Source of the DNA: Pseudobutyrivibrio ruminis
GTDB lineage: Bacteria > Bacillota > Clostridia > Lachnospirales > Lachnospiraceae
Assembly (NCBI GenBank): GCA_015057315.1
Contig: SVER01000033.1
Span: forward strand, 1 to 33,736
Reading direction: 5' to 3'
Length of the DNA: 33,736 nucleotides
Below are positions 1-8,320 of this stretch, in pieces; the stretch's first letter is position 1, and each line of letters starts with the position of its first letter. Made by a program: the position numbers and the translations under genes. The notes under the pieces are model-generated. The model saw only the letters and a program-made list of their open reading frames with translations. It ran no database searches and was not told the origin of the DNA.

Positions 1-75
<75 letters not shown>

Positions 76-333
76 ATATTTAAGTAACCGAAGTTACTTG
101 AGTTCAATTCCAGGTCAGCATAAAACTGACTTGTTTACTAATAAAGGTTTTTGTTTCGTCTTAGAAACTAAATGAATTTCAAGGATACATGTCATTCATA
201 ATCTTTCCGAAGAAAAGATTGTGTTAAGTAACAAGCTTGCTTGTTACCATAAAAACTTGTATTAATTCAAGGTTTGTTTCACTGTTCAGTTATCAATCTT
301 CACTTTGTTGTCGTTCTTAGCAACAACTCGTTT
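76..333 (-). other. rrn leader RNA with stable hairpins
   Basis: This is the transcribed leader between the rrn promoters and 16S. No protein gene fits here. Visible hairpins on the transcript include a 7-bp stem with a UUCG tetraloop at 82-99, just upstream of the mature 16S 5' end. An 8-bp stem lies at 228-247, and an imperfect UUCG-type stem at about 200-222. Hairpins of this kind are usual in pre-rRNA leaders, where they guide processing and antitermination. I did not find a clear boxA. Confidence 0.6.
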
Positions 334-362
334 ATATTATCACGAGAAGAGCTTCGTGTCAA
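334..362 (-). promoter_or_regulatory. rrn promoter P2 (16S-proximal)
   Basis: On the minus strand a -35 box TTGACA (357-362) and a -10 box TAATAT (334-339) are separated by exactly 17 nt. Transcription would start near 327, about 250 nt before 16S. The full-consensus -35 and ideal spacing suit a strong rRNA promoter. Confidence 0.85.
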
Positions 363-467
363 CAACTTTTTTATTAATTTTTAAAGGTTTTCAAGAAATT
401 AAAATTGTTTATACAATTTTCACAATATCTTGTTTTCTTTAGCACCTCGTTCCCTCAGTGCTCGATT

Positions 468-496
468 ATAATATCACCTAAAATTGGCGGTGTCAA
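468..496 (-). promoter_or_regulatory. rrn promoter P1 (16S-distal)
   Basis: On the minus strand TTGACA (491-496) and TATTAT (468-473) are separated by 17 nt. This site lies 134 bp upstream of P2. Tandem promoters of this layout are the norm for rRNA operons. AT-rich sequence upstream (about 500-580) could act as an UP element. Confidence 0.82.
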
Positions 497-552
497 CTGA
501 ATTTCCATGTTTTTTCTAAAGTAAATCTATTTTCACATTATCTACAAATTGT

Positions 553-583
553 ATGAATTGTACTAATTATTTTTACAATTCAT
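553..583. terminator. AT-rich stem-loop after radA, possible weak terminator
   Basis: A 10-bp inverted repeat (553-562 with 574-583) lies just past the radA stop codon. The T tract follows it on the plus strand rather than in the radA direction. It is therefore a poor intrinsic terminator for radA and may only protect the 3' end. Some radA transcription may run into the rrn promoters. Confidence 0.3.
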
Positions 584-590
584 TTTTTAG

Positions 591-1976
591 CTACTTACTT
601 AAGGCATCTACAGCCTCTTTTACATTAGCTACACCAATTACAGTTATACCTTTGACACTTGATACACTGCTCATATTAGATGCAGGAATAATAGCTTTTT
701 TGAATCCAAGTTTTTTGGCCTCATTAACCCTTTGTTCTGCCATTGAAACAGAACGAACTTCGCCAGATAAGCCTATCTCTCCAAATATTATGGTGTCAGC
801 ATCTACAGGTATATCCTTTTCGCTAGAATATATCGCAAGAGCAATTGCTAAATCAATCGCAGGCTCAACAATACGTATTCCGCCAGCTATATTTACATAT
901 ATATCTGATCTGCCAAGGAAGATACCACAGGCTCTATTTGCTTTAACATCTCGCATTCTTTCTAACACAGCTACTAACAGATTCACTCTGTTATAATCGC
1001 AACCTGTAGCCATTCTTCTAGGAATTTCGAAGGCTGTTTTACTAACAAGGGATTGTATTTCAACAAGTATTGGTCGTGAGCCTTCCATAGAACATGTAAC
1101 AATAGAACCAGTGGCATTTTCTGGTCTTCCATCCAGCATAACAGCTGATGGATTTTTTACCTGTTCAAGTCCAGTATCTCTCATTTCGAAAACGCCTATT
1201 TCGTTTGTCGAACCAAAGCGGTTCTTAACACCTCTAAGGATTCTATAGGAAGCATGCCTGTCCCCTTCAAAGTATAGTACAGTGTCAACCATGTGCTCTA
1301 ACACTCTAGGACCAGCAACAGTTCCTTCTTTTGTTACATGACCAACAATAAATACAGCTATCCCTTTACCTTTGGCAATATTCATTAATACACTTGTAGA
1401 CTCCCTAACCTGGGATACAGAGCCTGGGGCAGAGCCAACAGCTTCATTAAACATAGTCTGTATTGAATCTATTATAAGAACAGTTGGCATTTCTCGCTCA
1501 ACCACAGCCTTTATTGTATCTAAGCTGGTTTCACATAATAAATCCAGCTTATCGTTAAATTTACCTATGCGGTCAGCTCGTATTTTTATCTGCTGAAGAG
1601 ATTCCTCTCCTGAGACATACATTACATTAATTCCTGATGAGCAAAGTCTCTGGCAGGTCTGTAACAACAGTGTGGACTTGCCTATTCCAGGATCACCGCC
1701 TACTAATATCATAGAGCCAGGTACTATTCCACCACCAAGGACTCTATCAAATTCCTCTATAGTTGTAGACATTCTTGCCTCATTAGATGCAGTAACATCT
1801 ATTAGCCTGGTAGGCTTAACATCAGCTACCTTAGCCCTGGCTTTAACCGATGTCTTATCAATCGTCTCCTCCACAAGGCTATTCCATGCACCACAAGCTG
1901 GACATTGTCCAGACCATTTAGATGTTTCATTACCACATTCCTGACAGAAAAATACTGATACTTTTTTGTTTGCCAT
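591..1976 (-). CDS. radA: DNA repair protein RadA (Sms)
   Basis: RadA is a RecA-like ATPase/branch-migration helicase that helps process recombination intermediates during DNA repair. The 461-aa protein has the family's three parts. The N-terminal C4 zinc finger has Cys at 11, 14, 25 and 28. The RecA-type ATPase core has a Walker A motif at 94-102 (GDPGIGKST) and the RadA-specific KNRFG motif at 251-255. The C-terminal third is Lon-protease-like and contains GLSGEVRS. Length is normal. The ATG at 1974-1976 is preceded by AAGGAG at good spacing. It lies downstream of clpC, a neighbour it has in many Firmicutes, with a small conserved gene between. Its only visible promoter overlaps the preceding terminator hairpin (separate entry). 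Confidence 0.97.
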   Translation of the reverse strand: MANKKVSVFFCQECGNETSKWSGQCPACGAWNSLVEETIDKTSVKARAKVADVKPTRLIDVTASNEARMSTTIEEFDRVLGGGIVPGSMILVGGDPGIGKSTLLLQTCQRLCSSGINVMYVSGEESLQQIKIRADRIGKFNDKLDLLCETSLDTIKAVVEREMPTVLIIDSIQTMFNEAVGSAPGSVSQVRESTSVLMNIAKGKGIAVFIVGHVTKEGTVAGPRVLEHMVDTVLYFEGDRHASYRILRGVKNRFGSTNEIGVFEMRDTGLEQVKNPSAVMLDGRPENATGSIVTCSMEGSRPILVEIQSLVSKTAFEIPRRMATGCDYNRVNLLVAVLERMRDVKANRACGIFLGRSDIYVNIAGGIRIVEPAIDLAIALAIYSSEKDIPVDADTIIFGEIGLSGEVRSVSMAEQRVNEAKKLGFKKAIIPASNMSSVSSVKGITVIGVANVKEAVDALSK

Positions 1977-1993
1977 TTGTTCTCCTTAGACTT

Positions 1994-2026
1994 AAAAAAT
2001 CTTCCCACATTAAAGTGGGAAGATTT
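1994..2026 (-). terminator. Intrinsic terminator after the 137-aa gene
   Basis: A perfect 12-bp stem (1997-2008 with 2015-2026) with a 6-nt loop is followed on the minus strand by a run of six T (1994-1999). It sits between the stop codon at 2041 and the radA start at 1976. radA would therefore need read-through or a promoter inside this element. Confidence 0.85.
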
Positions 2027-2037
2027 GCTCGAATCAA
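2009..2037 (-). promoter_or_regulatory. Candidate radA promoter overlapping a terminator
   Basis: On the minus strand TTGATT (2032-2037) and TTTAAT (2009-2014) are 17 nt apart. The -10 box is the loop of the terminator hairpin, and the -35 begins 3 nt past the upstream stop codon. A transcript starting near 2002 would lack the 5' arm of the stem and so escape termination. This is inferred from spacing only. Confidence 0.5.
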
Positions 2038-2040
2038 TTA

Positions 2041-2454
2041 TTAAACTCTTTTAACCTCAACCAAAACTGGTACTCCTGGGTCAAGTTCAACTGATAAATT
2101 AAGCTTACCACCGAGGTTTGTCTTCATCTGACCTGCACTATTGCCACCTACAGTAATATCATAGCTTGTTTCAGGCTCAAGCTCAAGGGTAACCATTGCA
2201 TCCTCCTTGCCTTCAACCGTAAATGTAACTGAATCAGATGTGCAATTGAATTTTTCTACGGCTGTACCAGGTACTGACTCATATACAAACATACCGTTTC
2301 TCTCTAATTTAGTAATATCAGAGAAAGTCTTTACCTTATACAAATCCCCATCATGTTTAAAATCTTCAAGCTTCTTCTTATCAGCTAAAGTGTAATCCCC
2401 GAAGCTGATAGTTCCATCTGCTTCACTGCGAATCAACTCACTAATCACAGCCAT
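2041..2454 (-). CDS. Conserved 137-aa protein of unknown function (Lachnospiraceae family often labelled endosialidase)
   Basis: A small soluble protein with no signal peptide, membrane segment or cysteine-metal motif. The sequence alternates short acidic and hydrophobic stretches, consistent with a mostly beta-strand fold. I recall close relatives in Lachnospiraceae genomes carrying the name endosialidase. At 137 aa it is far too short for a real endosialidase, and no catalytic motif is visible, so the name should not be trusted. The ATG at 2452-2454 follows an AGGAGG site (2462-2467) at good spacing. It has its own consensus-like promoter and a strong terminator, so it is probably an abundant single-gene transcript. 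It sits between clpC and radA. Confidence 0.85.
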   Translation of the reverse strand: MAVISELIRSEADGTISFGDYTLADKKKLEDFKHDGDLYKVKTFSDITKLERNGMFVYESVPGTAVEKFNCTSDSVTFTVEGKEDAMVTLELEPETSYDITVGGNSAGQMKTNLGGKLNLSVELDPGVPVLVEVKRV

Positions 2455-2502
2455 GTTTGTTCCTCCTATAGTCGCCGCACTATGCAGCTTATCTTAAGAA
2501 AG

Positions 2503-2531
2503 ATTATAGCAAAGGAATTTGATTTTCACAA
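2503..2531 (-). promoter_or_regulatory. Promoter of the 137-aa gene
   Basis: On the minus strand TTGTGA (2526-2531) and TATAAT (2503-2508) are separated by 17 nt, giving a leader of about 45 nt before the start codon at 2454. It lies in the 93-nt gap after clpC, where I see no clpC terminator, so clpC read-through may add to expression. Confidence 0.75.
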
Positions 2532-2547
2532 TAAACTTTAATTAAAA

Positions 2548-4986
2548 TCAGAATTTTTCAAAAACCACTTCATCCTTCTTGATTTTAGCCTTAACCTTAT
2601 CTCCTGATTTAATCTTACCTGCCAAAATATCTTCTGCCATAACATCCTCAAGAGCTGTTTGAATCTTACGACGTATAGGTCTGGCACCATATTTAGGCTC
2701 GAAGGATTTTTCTACAATCCAAGTCTTAACTGTAGCTGGAATGTTAACAGAAATGTCCATCTGTTCTTTGCATCTAGCGGCAAACTGCTTAACCTGAAGT
2801 GCTGCAATTTCCTTCATATCATCCTTTGTAAGAGCTCTGAATACGATAGTTTCATCAATACGGTTCAAAAACTCTGGCTTGAAGATTCGCTTAACCTCTT
2901 CCATTACGCCGTTTTTCATAAATTCGTAATCCTTGTTAGCGTCCTCCTTAGAAGCAAAACCAAGCCTTTTAGGTTCTATAATAGCTTGAGCGCCAGCGTT
3001 ACTTGTCATTATGATAATTGTGTTTTTGAAATCTACCTTTCTGCCCTGAGAGTCTGTTACATGACCATCATCAAGAATCTGTAGCATGACATTAAATACA
3101 TCAGGATGAGCCTTTTCAATTTCATCGAAAAGAATAACAGAATATGGATTCCTACGAACCTTTTCAGAAAGCTGACCGCCCTCCTCATAGCCTACATAAC
3201 CTGGTGGTGAGCCTATCATCTTAGATACAGAGTGCTTTTCCATATATTCACTCATATCTACACGTATCATAGAATTCTCATTACCAAACACTGCTTCAGC
3301 TAAAGCTTTGGAAATCTCTGTTTTACCTACACCAGTAGGACCCAAGAATAGGAACGAACCAATTGGTCTTCCCTTTTCTTTAAGACCTACACGACCTCTT
3401 CTAACAGCACGAGCCACTGCTGATACCGCTTCTTCCTGGCCAATAACCCTTTTGTGAAGAATACTTTCAATTTTTCTAAGCCTTACAGATTCCTGTTCTG
3501 TAAGCTTAGCAACAGGTATCTTGGTCCATAATGCTACTACTGCAGCAACATCATTTTCTGTAAGAGTAATAGGCTTAAGCTTAGAACGTCTATTAAGTCG
3601 CTTTTCTTCCGCTTCTTTCTTAGCAATAAGCTCATCTTTTTCCTTCTTGATAGAACTAGCAAGTGCTATATCACCCTCTATAATGGCTTGTTCCATCTCT
3701 TCAGATAATTCGTCTATTCTATTATTTAAGGAATCATCCTTTGTAATCTTTTTAACATCCTTTAGTTTTATAGCAGCAGCTGCTTCATCCATAAGATCAA
3801 TTGCCTTATCTGGCAAAAATCTATCTGCAATATATCTTTCAGAAAGGTTAACACAAGCCTCTACCGCCTCGTCAGGAATAGTGATTCCGTGGTGTTCTTC
3901 GTAGAGATGTCTAACTCCCTTAAGAATCTCAATAGTCTCCTCTGGGCTTGGTTCTTCAACCATAACCGGCTGGAATCTTCGCTCTAAAGCAGCATCCTTT
4001 TCTACGTATTTACGATATTCTGTAATAGTAGTAGCTCCAAGGATTTGAATCTCACCTCGAGCCATGGCAGGTTTAAGGATATTAGAAGCATCAATAGCAC
4101 CTTCTGCACCGCCAGCTCCTATAAGAGTGTGAATCTCGTCGATAAATAAAAGAATGTTACCTTCCTCAATAACCTCTGCTATAACCTTTTTGATACGTTC
4201 TTCAAATTCACCACGATACTTAGAACCAGCAACCATGCCAGATAAATCTAAGGAAAGTACCCTTAAATCCCTAACTGAATCAGGCACATTTCCTTCAACT
4301 ATTCTTTCAGCCAGTCCCTCTACGATAGCTGTTTTTCCAACACCTGGTTCACCAATAAGACATGGGTTATTCTTACCACGTCTTGAAAGTATTTGTATAA
4401 CACGCTGAATCTCGGCATCACGGCCTACAATTGGATCCAATTCTCCATCCTCAGCAAGAAGCGTTAAATCTCTAGAAAACTGGTCTAGATAAGAAGTTTC
4501 ATTACGTCTTCTGCCGCTATTAATAGCCTGCATTTCCTCTTTATAAACAGTTCCCTCAGCTCCCATTCCTGCAACAAGCTCTGAAAAAAGCTTATGAGGA
4601 TTAATATCAAGAGAATTAAGCAGTCTTGCCCCAGAGCAATCTTGCATACGAATCATTGCAAGAAGTAAGTGTTCAGTTCCGATTGTTTTGGAGTTACACT
4701 TATCTGCTTCCTCACCAGCATGTTCAAGGAGCTGTTCCATCTTAGGTGTATAGCCGTCTCTTTCCTGGATGGCAACATCCCCACCTGGTGAAATAAGTTC
4801 CTCTACAAGCTTAAGCAAGGAATCTTTTGTAACCCCATTTGAGTTCAAAACCTTAGCAGCAAGGGAATTTTCCTGTTCTATAATGGAAATTAATAAATGC
4901 TCTGTTCCAACATAGCTGTGCTTCAAAGATTTTGAAAGCTTAGATGCGCCTGTAATGGCGCGTTTTGCCTGTCTAGAATATTCCAT
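2548..4986 (-). CDS. clpC: ATP-dependent Clp protease ATP-binding subunit ClpC
   Basis: ClpC is a hexameric AAA+ unfoldase that feeds substrates to ClpP in protein quality control. The 812-aa protein has two Clp-N repeats (about 1-140). The first AAA+ domain has Walker A GEPGVGKT at 212-219, and a UVR-type coiled-coil middle region spans about 418-460. The second AAA+ domain has Walker A GPTGVGKT at 549-556. A LGF tripeptide at 675-677 matches the loop that docks on ClpP. The middle region marks it as ClpC rather than ClpA or ClpB. The start ATG follows AAGGAG. In many Firmicutes clpC follows ctsR-mcsA-mcsB. Here none of these is present, and a membrane protein gene ends 14 nt upstream, apparently in the same transcript. 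No CIRCE or CtsR-type direct repeat was noticed. Confidence 0.97.
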   Translation of the reverse strand: MEYSRQAKRAITGASKLSKSLKHSYVGTEHLLISIIEQENSLAAKVLNSNGVTKDSLLKLVEELISPGGDVAIQERDGYTPKMEQLLEHAGEEADKCNSKTIGTEHLLLAMIRMQDCSGARLLNSLDINPHKLFSELVAGMGAEGTVYKEEMQAINSGRRRNETSYLDQFSRDLTLLAEDGELDPIVGRDAEIQRVIQILSRRGKNNPCLIGEPGVGKTAIVEGLAERIVEGNVPDSVRDLRVLSLDLSGMVAGSKYRGEFEERIKKVIAEVIEEGNILLFIDEIHTLIGAGGAEGAIDASNILKPAMARGEIQILGATTITEYRKYVEKDAALERRFQPVMVEEPSPEETIEILKGVRHLYEEHHGITIPDEAVEACVNLSERYIADRFLPDKAIDLMDEAAAAIKLKDVKKITKDDSLNNRIDELSEEMEQAIIEGDIALASSIKKEKDELIAKKEAEEKRLNRRSKLKPITLTENDVAAVVALWTKIPVAKLTEQESVRLRKIESILHKRVIGQEEAVSAVARAVRRGRVGLKEKGRPIGSFLFLGPTGVGKTEISKALAEAVFGNENSMIRVDMSEYMEKHSVSKMIGSPPGYVGYEEGGQLSEKVRRNPYSVILFDEIEKAHPDVFNVMLQILDDGHVTDSQGRKVDFKNTIIIMTSNAGAQAIIEPKRLGFASKEDANKDYEFMKNGVMEEVKRIFKPEFLNRIDETIVFRALTKDDMKEIAALQVKQFAARCKEQMDISVNIPATVKTWIVEKSFEPKYGARPIRRKIQTALEDVMAEDILAGKIKSGDKVKAKIKKDEVVFEKF

Positions 4987-5000
4987 ATTCTTTAACTCCT

Positions 5001-6455
5001 TTATAGGTCATTTAAATCCATCATATTTAAACTAGAAGCTCTTCTAGCTTCATAAGATTCAGATTCATAACGAGCACGAGAAGTCTCTGGCTCTATCTCA
5101 TAATCATCAGCTTCTTCATCATTATACTCTTCTTCGTAGTCTTCATCTTCGTCATAGTCATCTAGCTCTTCTTCGTAGTCTTCATCTCCGTCATCATCGT
5201 CACTGCGACTACCAAAAACTATAGAACGTGGCTGACGTTTAGCTGGCTTTTCAGGCTTGCTGGCAAAAACATCTCCATCAAAATCATCGTCATCTTCGCC
5301 ACGACCCTTAATAGCTTTGTTAATAATAATGAATAATAAAACTACACAAAGAATAATCAATCCCATAATTATCTTACGGTAAAGATTAAGCTTCTCAATA
5401 TAAAGATCAGAATTATCAGATGAATTAGACATATCTGAATCAGTTACTGCATCATCAGAACCTGATGCACTAATTGCAGATTCATCAACTCGAGAAACAG
5501 TTCCATAGGTCTTATCATAAAGGTACCAGCCTGTTGCTCCATCCTGATTAACACCATATACATAGAAGAACTCTGCTCCATCGATAGTATATGCTGTTGC
5601 AGTTCCACCTGTGACCTCAATTGAGGCTGTAGTAAAGGCAGATGATAATGTTGAATCTGGAGTAGATATAATTACATAATTCTTAGCACTTCCAAGCATT
5701 AAAAATGGAGATACTGTACCTGCCTGCTCGTTGTACAAATAGAACACGCCTGAACCTGCTGTATTATCAGCTGGCTTTAGATACAGTAATGTAATTGTTC
5801 CATTAGTAAGCTCACTATAGGTGCTGCTTCCGATAGTAATTGTAGTCTTAGAAAAACCTGAAGGAATCTCTGAATCAGCGTAACGCTCAGAAACTACATA
5901 AGAAACTCCGTTAATATCAAAACCACCATTACTATTTAATGTGCCAACAGCGCCATCTGTTGGTGCAGGTGCAGCTTGAGTCTCCTCGGCTGAAGCCTCT
6001 GGTGCCTCCTCTGTAGTAGTCTCCTGCTCAGTTGGCTCAGCAGGTTCAGCAGCCTCAGCTGGCTCTTCTGCTGCCTTGGAACCACCTATAGAAAGAGTAG
6101 TGCTACTTCCCGAATTAGCTGAAGAAGATACAATAATAGAAGCTGTACCATCAGCTGTGGCCTGGAAAACCAAATCTCCTGAAGTGCCTGAGAATGTAAC
6201 AGAATTACCCTCAGTACTATAACCTGAAACACTACAGCTAGTAAGATTAAGCATGCTAGAAGTGTATTTAACAGTAATAGAGCCCTTCTCTGAACCAGAT
6301 ACTGTAACTGTAATAGAATCTCCCACCGAAGCAGAGCTCTTTGATACAGAAATCTTTGTGGTTCCCTGGGCAAACGCAACTATGTTAAATGCAAAAACCA
6401 ACGTAAAAATTAAAACTGCATTAAAAAATCTTTTACAACATTTACTCATAAACAT
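5001..6455 (-). CDS. Membrane-anchored surface protein with cohesin/Ig-like domain and acidic cytoplasmic tail
   Basis: Not a named family that I can assign. The 484-aa protein starts with a signal peptide (about 1-29, ending AFA). A Ser/Thr/Gly-rich beta domain at about 31-125 resembles cohesin or bacterial Ig-like folds. A Pro/Glu/Ala linker follows (127-168), then a second beta-rich region (172-325). One strong transmembrane helix lies at about 361-379, and a very acidic Asp/Glu/Tyr tail runs from 386 to 455. The expected topology is a large outer domain with a charged tail of about 100 residues in the cytoplasm. It is the first gene of a unit with clpC, 14 nt apart, behind a consensus promoter. 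The third codon is also ATG and could be the real start. The ClpC link suggests a stress or envelope role, but that is inference. Confidence 0.85.
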   Translation of the reverse strand: MFMSKCCKRFFNAVLIFTLVFAFNIVAFAQGTTKISVSKSSASVGDSITVTVSGSEKGSITVKYTSSMLNLTSCSVSGYSTEGNSVTFSGTSGDLVFQATADGTASIIVSSSANSGSSTTLSIGGSKAAEEPAEAAEPAEPTEQETTTEEAPEASAEETQAAPAPTDGAVGTLNSNGGFDINGVSYVVSERYADSEIPSGFSKTTITIGSSTYSELTNGTITLLYLKPADNTAGSGVFYLYNEQAGTVSPFLMLGSAKNYVIISTPDSTLSSAFTTASIEVTGGTATAYTIDGAEFFYVYGVNQDGATGWYLYDKTYGTVSRVDESAISASGSDDAVTDSDMSNSSDNSDLYIEKLNLYRKIIMGLIILCVVLLFIIINKAIKGRGEDDDDFDGDVFASKPEKPAKRQPRSIVFGSRSDDDDGDEDYEEELDDYDEDEDYEEEYNDEEADDYEIEPETSRARYESESYEARRASSLNMMDLNDL

Positions 6456-6600
6456 TACCTTCCTTAAATTATATAGCTACACTAAAAACAGCTCAGTTAT
6501 ATGCTATTGCAATCATAGATTTCCACAAATATGTTATTTAAGAAAACCCTACAATATTTTTGCTTAAAGCCATCTCAAGATACTATATATAGATAATTTA

Positions 6601-6629
6601 ATTATAGGTAACACACAATACATAGTCAA
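6601..6629 (-). promoter_or_regulatory. Promoter of the surface protein-clpC unit
   Basis: On the minus strand TTGACT (6624-6629) and a perfect TATAAT (6601-6606) are separated by 17 nt. The -35 overlaps the stop codon of the upstream 64-aa reading frame. The resulting leader is about 140 nt, AT-rich, without an obvious riboswitch. Confidence 0.8.
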
Positions 6630-6820
6630 CAATTTCTACAAAGTAAAATAAACCAAATAGAACTGGAAAGGCCAGAATATGAACCAATAAACTGGCCTAT
6701 ATTAGCTTGTGAAATTTGTATGTCGAACATAAAAAGCAAAAAGAATATAACCCCTGTTGCAAACAATAAAGCAATAACTGCCAAAGAAATAATTGTACCT
6801 TTATCAAGCTTTCTTTTCAT
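6626..6820 (-). CDS. Possible small membrane peptide (64 aa)
   Basis: A short reading frame with basic N-terminal residues (MKRKLDK) followed by a hydrophobic helix at about 9-30 (ISLAVIALLF onward) and a second hydrophobic patch near the C terminus. The ATG at 6818-6820 is preferred because an AGGAGG site (6830-6835) lies 9 nt upstream. A TTG two codons earlier would leave only 3 nt. It stands alone between the ftsZ terminator and the next promoter. I do not recognise a family. The good ribosome site is the main support. Confidence 0.5.
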   Translation of the reverse strand: MKRKLDKGTIISLAVIALLFATGVIFFLLFMFDIQISQANIGQFIGSYSGLSSSIWFILLCRNC

Positions 6821-6857
6821 AATCAATGACCTCCTGTATGTTTATGAAAAGATGATA

Positions 6858-6885
6858 ACAGGTATGCCTGTACATAAATATGTAC
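6858..6885. promoter_or_regulatory. Two overlapping palindromes upstream of the 64-aa frame
   Basis: ACAGG-TATG-CCTGT (6858-6871) overlaps GTACAT-AAAT-ATGTAC (6870-6885). Both are perfect inverted repeats of operator size and lie 38-65 bp upstream of the start codon. They could be binding sites for a dimeric regulator or mutually exclusive RNA hairpins. No clear promoter could be placed next to them. Confidence 0.35.
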
Positions 6886-6924
6886 TATCAAAGGAAGTGG
6901 GACGCGGGACGCAATTTAGGGTAA

Positions 6925-6951
6925 CAAAAAAGCCCCAAAACTTGGGGCTTT
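6925..6951 (-). terminator. Intrinsic terminator of ftsZ
   Basis: A 10-bp stem (6929-6938 with 6942-6951) containing a CCCC/GGGG core has a 3-nt loop. It is followed on the minus strand by six T (6926-6931). It lies 15 nt past the ftsZ stop codon and closes the division cluster. Confidence 0.92.
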
Positions 6952-6965
6952 GATTGATAGACTAA

Positions 6966-8180
6966 TTATTTTTTGATTGAGTTCATGAAATCTGGCATCT
7001 TAATGTTGAGCTCAGGTACTGAACTTTCTGTAGGTACAGTTGGTGTAACTGGACGCTGTATAGGAGTAGGTGTAACAGGTCTGTTTATAACTGGTGGTGT
7101 ATTTGTAACACCTGACTGGCTTGCAGGAGCTGCTGCTCTATTCATGCTGCCAAGAATATCAGCGCTAGACTGTCTTGGCTGTGAGCCATAAACCATGCCT
7201 GTAGTGCTACGGAAACTTCCAGCTGGAGCTGGATCACCAAGTCCTGTAGCAATAACTGTAACAGAAACCTCATCATCCATAGATTCGTCAACAGTGATAC
7301 CAAGAATGATATTAGCATCTGCACCAGTCATATCCTGTACATAAGATGTAGCTTCGTTAGCATCGTTAAGTCCAACATCACCGCAGATATTAACAATAAC
7401 ATCTGTAGCGCCCTGGATGCTTGTCTCAAGAAGTGGAGATGCAACAGCTGCCTTAACAGCCTCAAGTGCCTTCTCATCACCCTTAGCAGAACCGATACCT
7501 ACGTGTGCTAATCCCTTATCCTTCATAACGGTAGTAACATCAGCGAAGTCAAGGTTAATAAGTGAGTTCTTAGTAATAAGATCTGTTATACCCTGAACAG
7601 CCTGATGAAGTACACCATCTGCCATTCTAAAGCTTTCGCCAATTCCCATGCTCTTGTTGCAGATCTCAACAAGCTTCTGGTTAGGGATAACGATAAGTGT
7701 ATCAACATTTTCCTTTAATCTTTCTATACCATTGAGAGCGTTGTTCATACGTGGCTTGCCCTCAAACTGGAAAGGCTTGGTAACAATACCTACTGTAAGG
7801 ATACCCTGCTCTTTTGCAATCTTAGCAACTACAGGAGCAGCACCAGTACCTGTACCGCCGCCCATACCGCAAGTAATAAATACCATGTCAGCACCTTTGA
7901 TTGCTGATGAAATATCCTCTGCGCTTTCTTCAGCAGACTTCTGGCCTACTTCTGGATTAGCTCCAGCGCCCTTTCCGCCTGTAGTTTTTTCACCTATAGC
8001 TAAAAGAGTAGGTGCCTTGCATAAATCAAGGGCCTGCTTATCAGTGTTGATTCCTATGAACTCAACTCCCCCAATTCCCTCTTCAACCATACGCTTTACT
8101 GCATTGTTGCCAGCTCCGCCGACACCAACAACAATGATTCTGACAGGAGCTCCTGTTTCGTCAGTCGTAATGTTAATCAA
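6966..8180 (-). CDS. ftsZ: Cell division protein FtsZ
   Basis: FtsZ is the tubulin-like GTPase that forms the cytokinetic ring. The 404-aa protein has GVGGAGNN at 19-26 and the tubulin signature [10 protein letters not shown] at 107-116. The catalytic T7 loop has NLDFADV at 209-215. A Pro/Thr/Ser-rich linker (about 325-388) leads to a conserved C-terminal peptide ([16 protein letters not shown]) that would bind partners such as SepF. The start appears to be TTG (8178-8180). An AGGAGG lies 8 nt upstream, the N terminus has the usual length before GVGG, and no in-frame ATG is available nearby. It is the last gene of the division cluster, with its own promoter in the 140-nt gap after ftsQ and a terminator. 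FtsA is not encoded here. Confidence 0.98.
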   Translation of the reverse strand: MINITTDETGAPVRIIVVGVGGAGNNAVKRMVEEGIGGVEFIGINTDKQALDLCKAPTLLAIGEKTTGGKGAGANPEVGQKSAEESAEDISSAIKGADMVFITCGMGGGTGTGAAPVVAKIAKEQGILTVGIVTKPFQFEGKPRMNNALNGIERLKENVDTLIVIPNQKLVEICNKSMGIGESFRMADGVLHQAVQGITDLITKNSLINLDFADVTTVMKDKGLAHVGIGSAKGDEKALEAVKAAVASPLLETSIQGATDVIVNICGDVGLNDANEATSYVQDMTGADANIILGITVDESMDDEVSVTVIATGLGDPAPAGSFRSTTGMVYGSQPRQSSADILGSMNRAAAPASQSGVTNTPPVINRPVTPTPIQRPVTPTVPTESSVPELNIKMPDFMNSIKK

Positions 8181-8264
8181 AACTATATCCTCCTTTTATT
8201 AAACCTCTACGGGAGGTTGCAAAATCTCTAATACCAAATGCATACTCATAAATGTACACTAATA

Positions 8265-8293
8265 ATATTATAGTTTTTCACTATATTTCGCAA
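8265..8293 (-). promoter_or_regulatory. ftsZ promoter
   Basis: On the minus strand TTGCGA (8288-8293) and TAATAT (8265-8270) are separated by 17 nt. The leader of about 80 nt carries a small 6-bp hairpin (AACCTC/GAGGTT) just before the ribosome site. This lets ftsZ be expressed apart from the upstream genes. Confidence 0.65.
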
Positions 8294-8320
8294 CCGTTTT
8301 TTAACAAAAAATCCATTTTC

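Noticed and set aside
7648-8202. Long plus-strand frame of 184 codons opposite ftsZ
   Set aside because: It is a shadow of the ftsZ coding frame, without a ribosome site. The same holds for the frames opposite radA (553-996), clpC and pheT.
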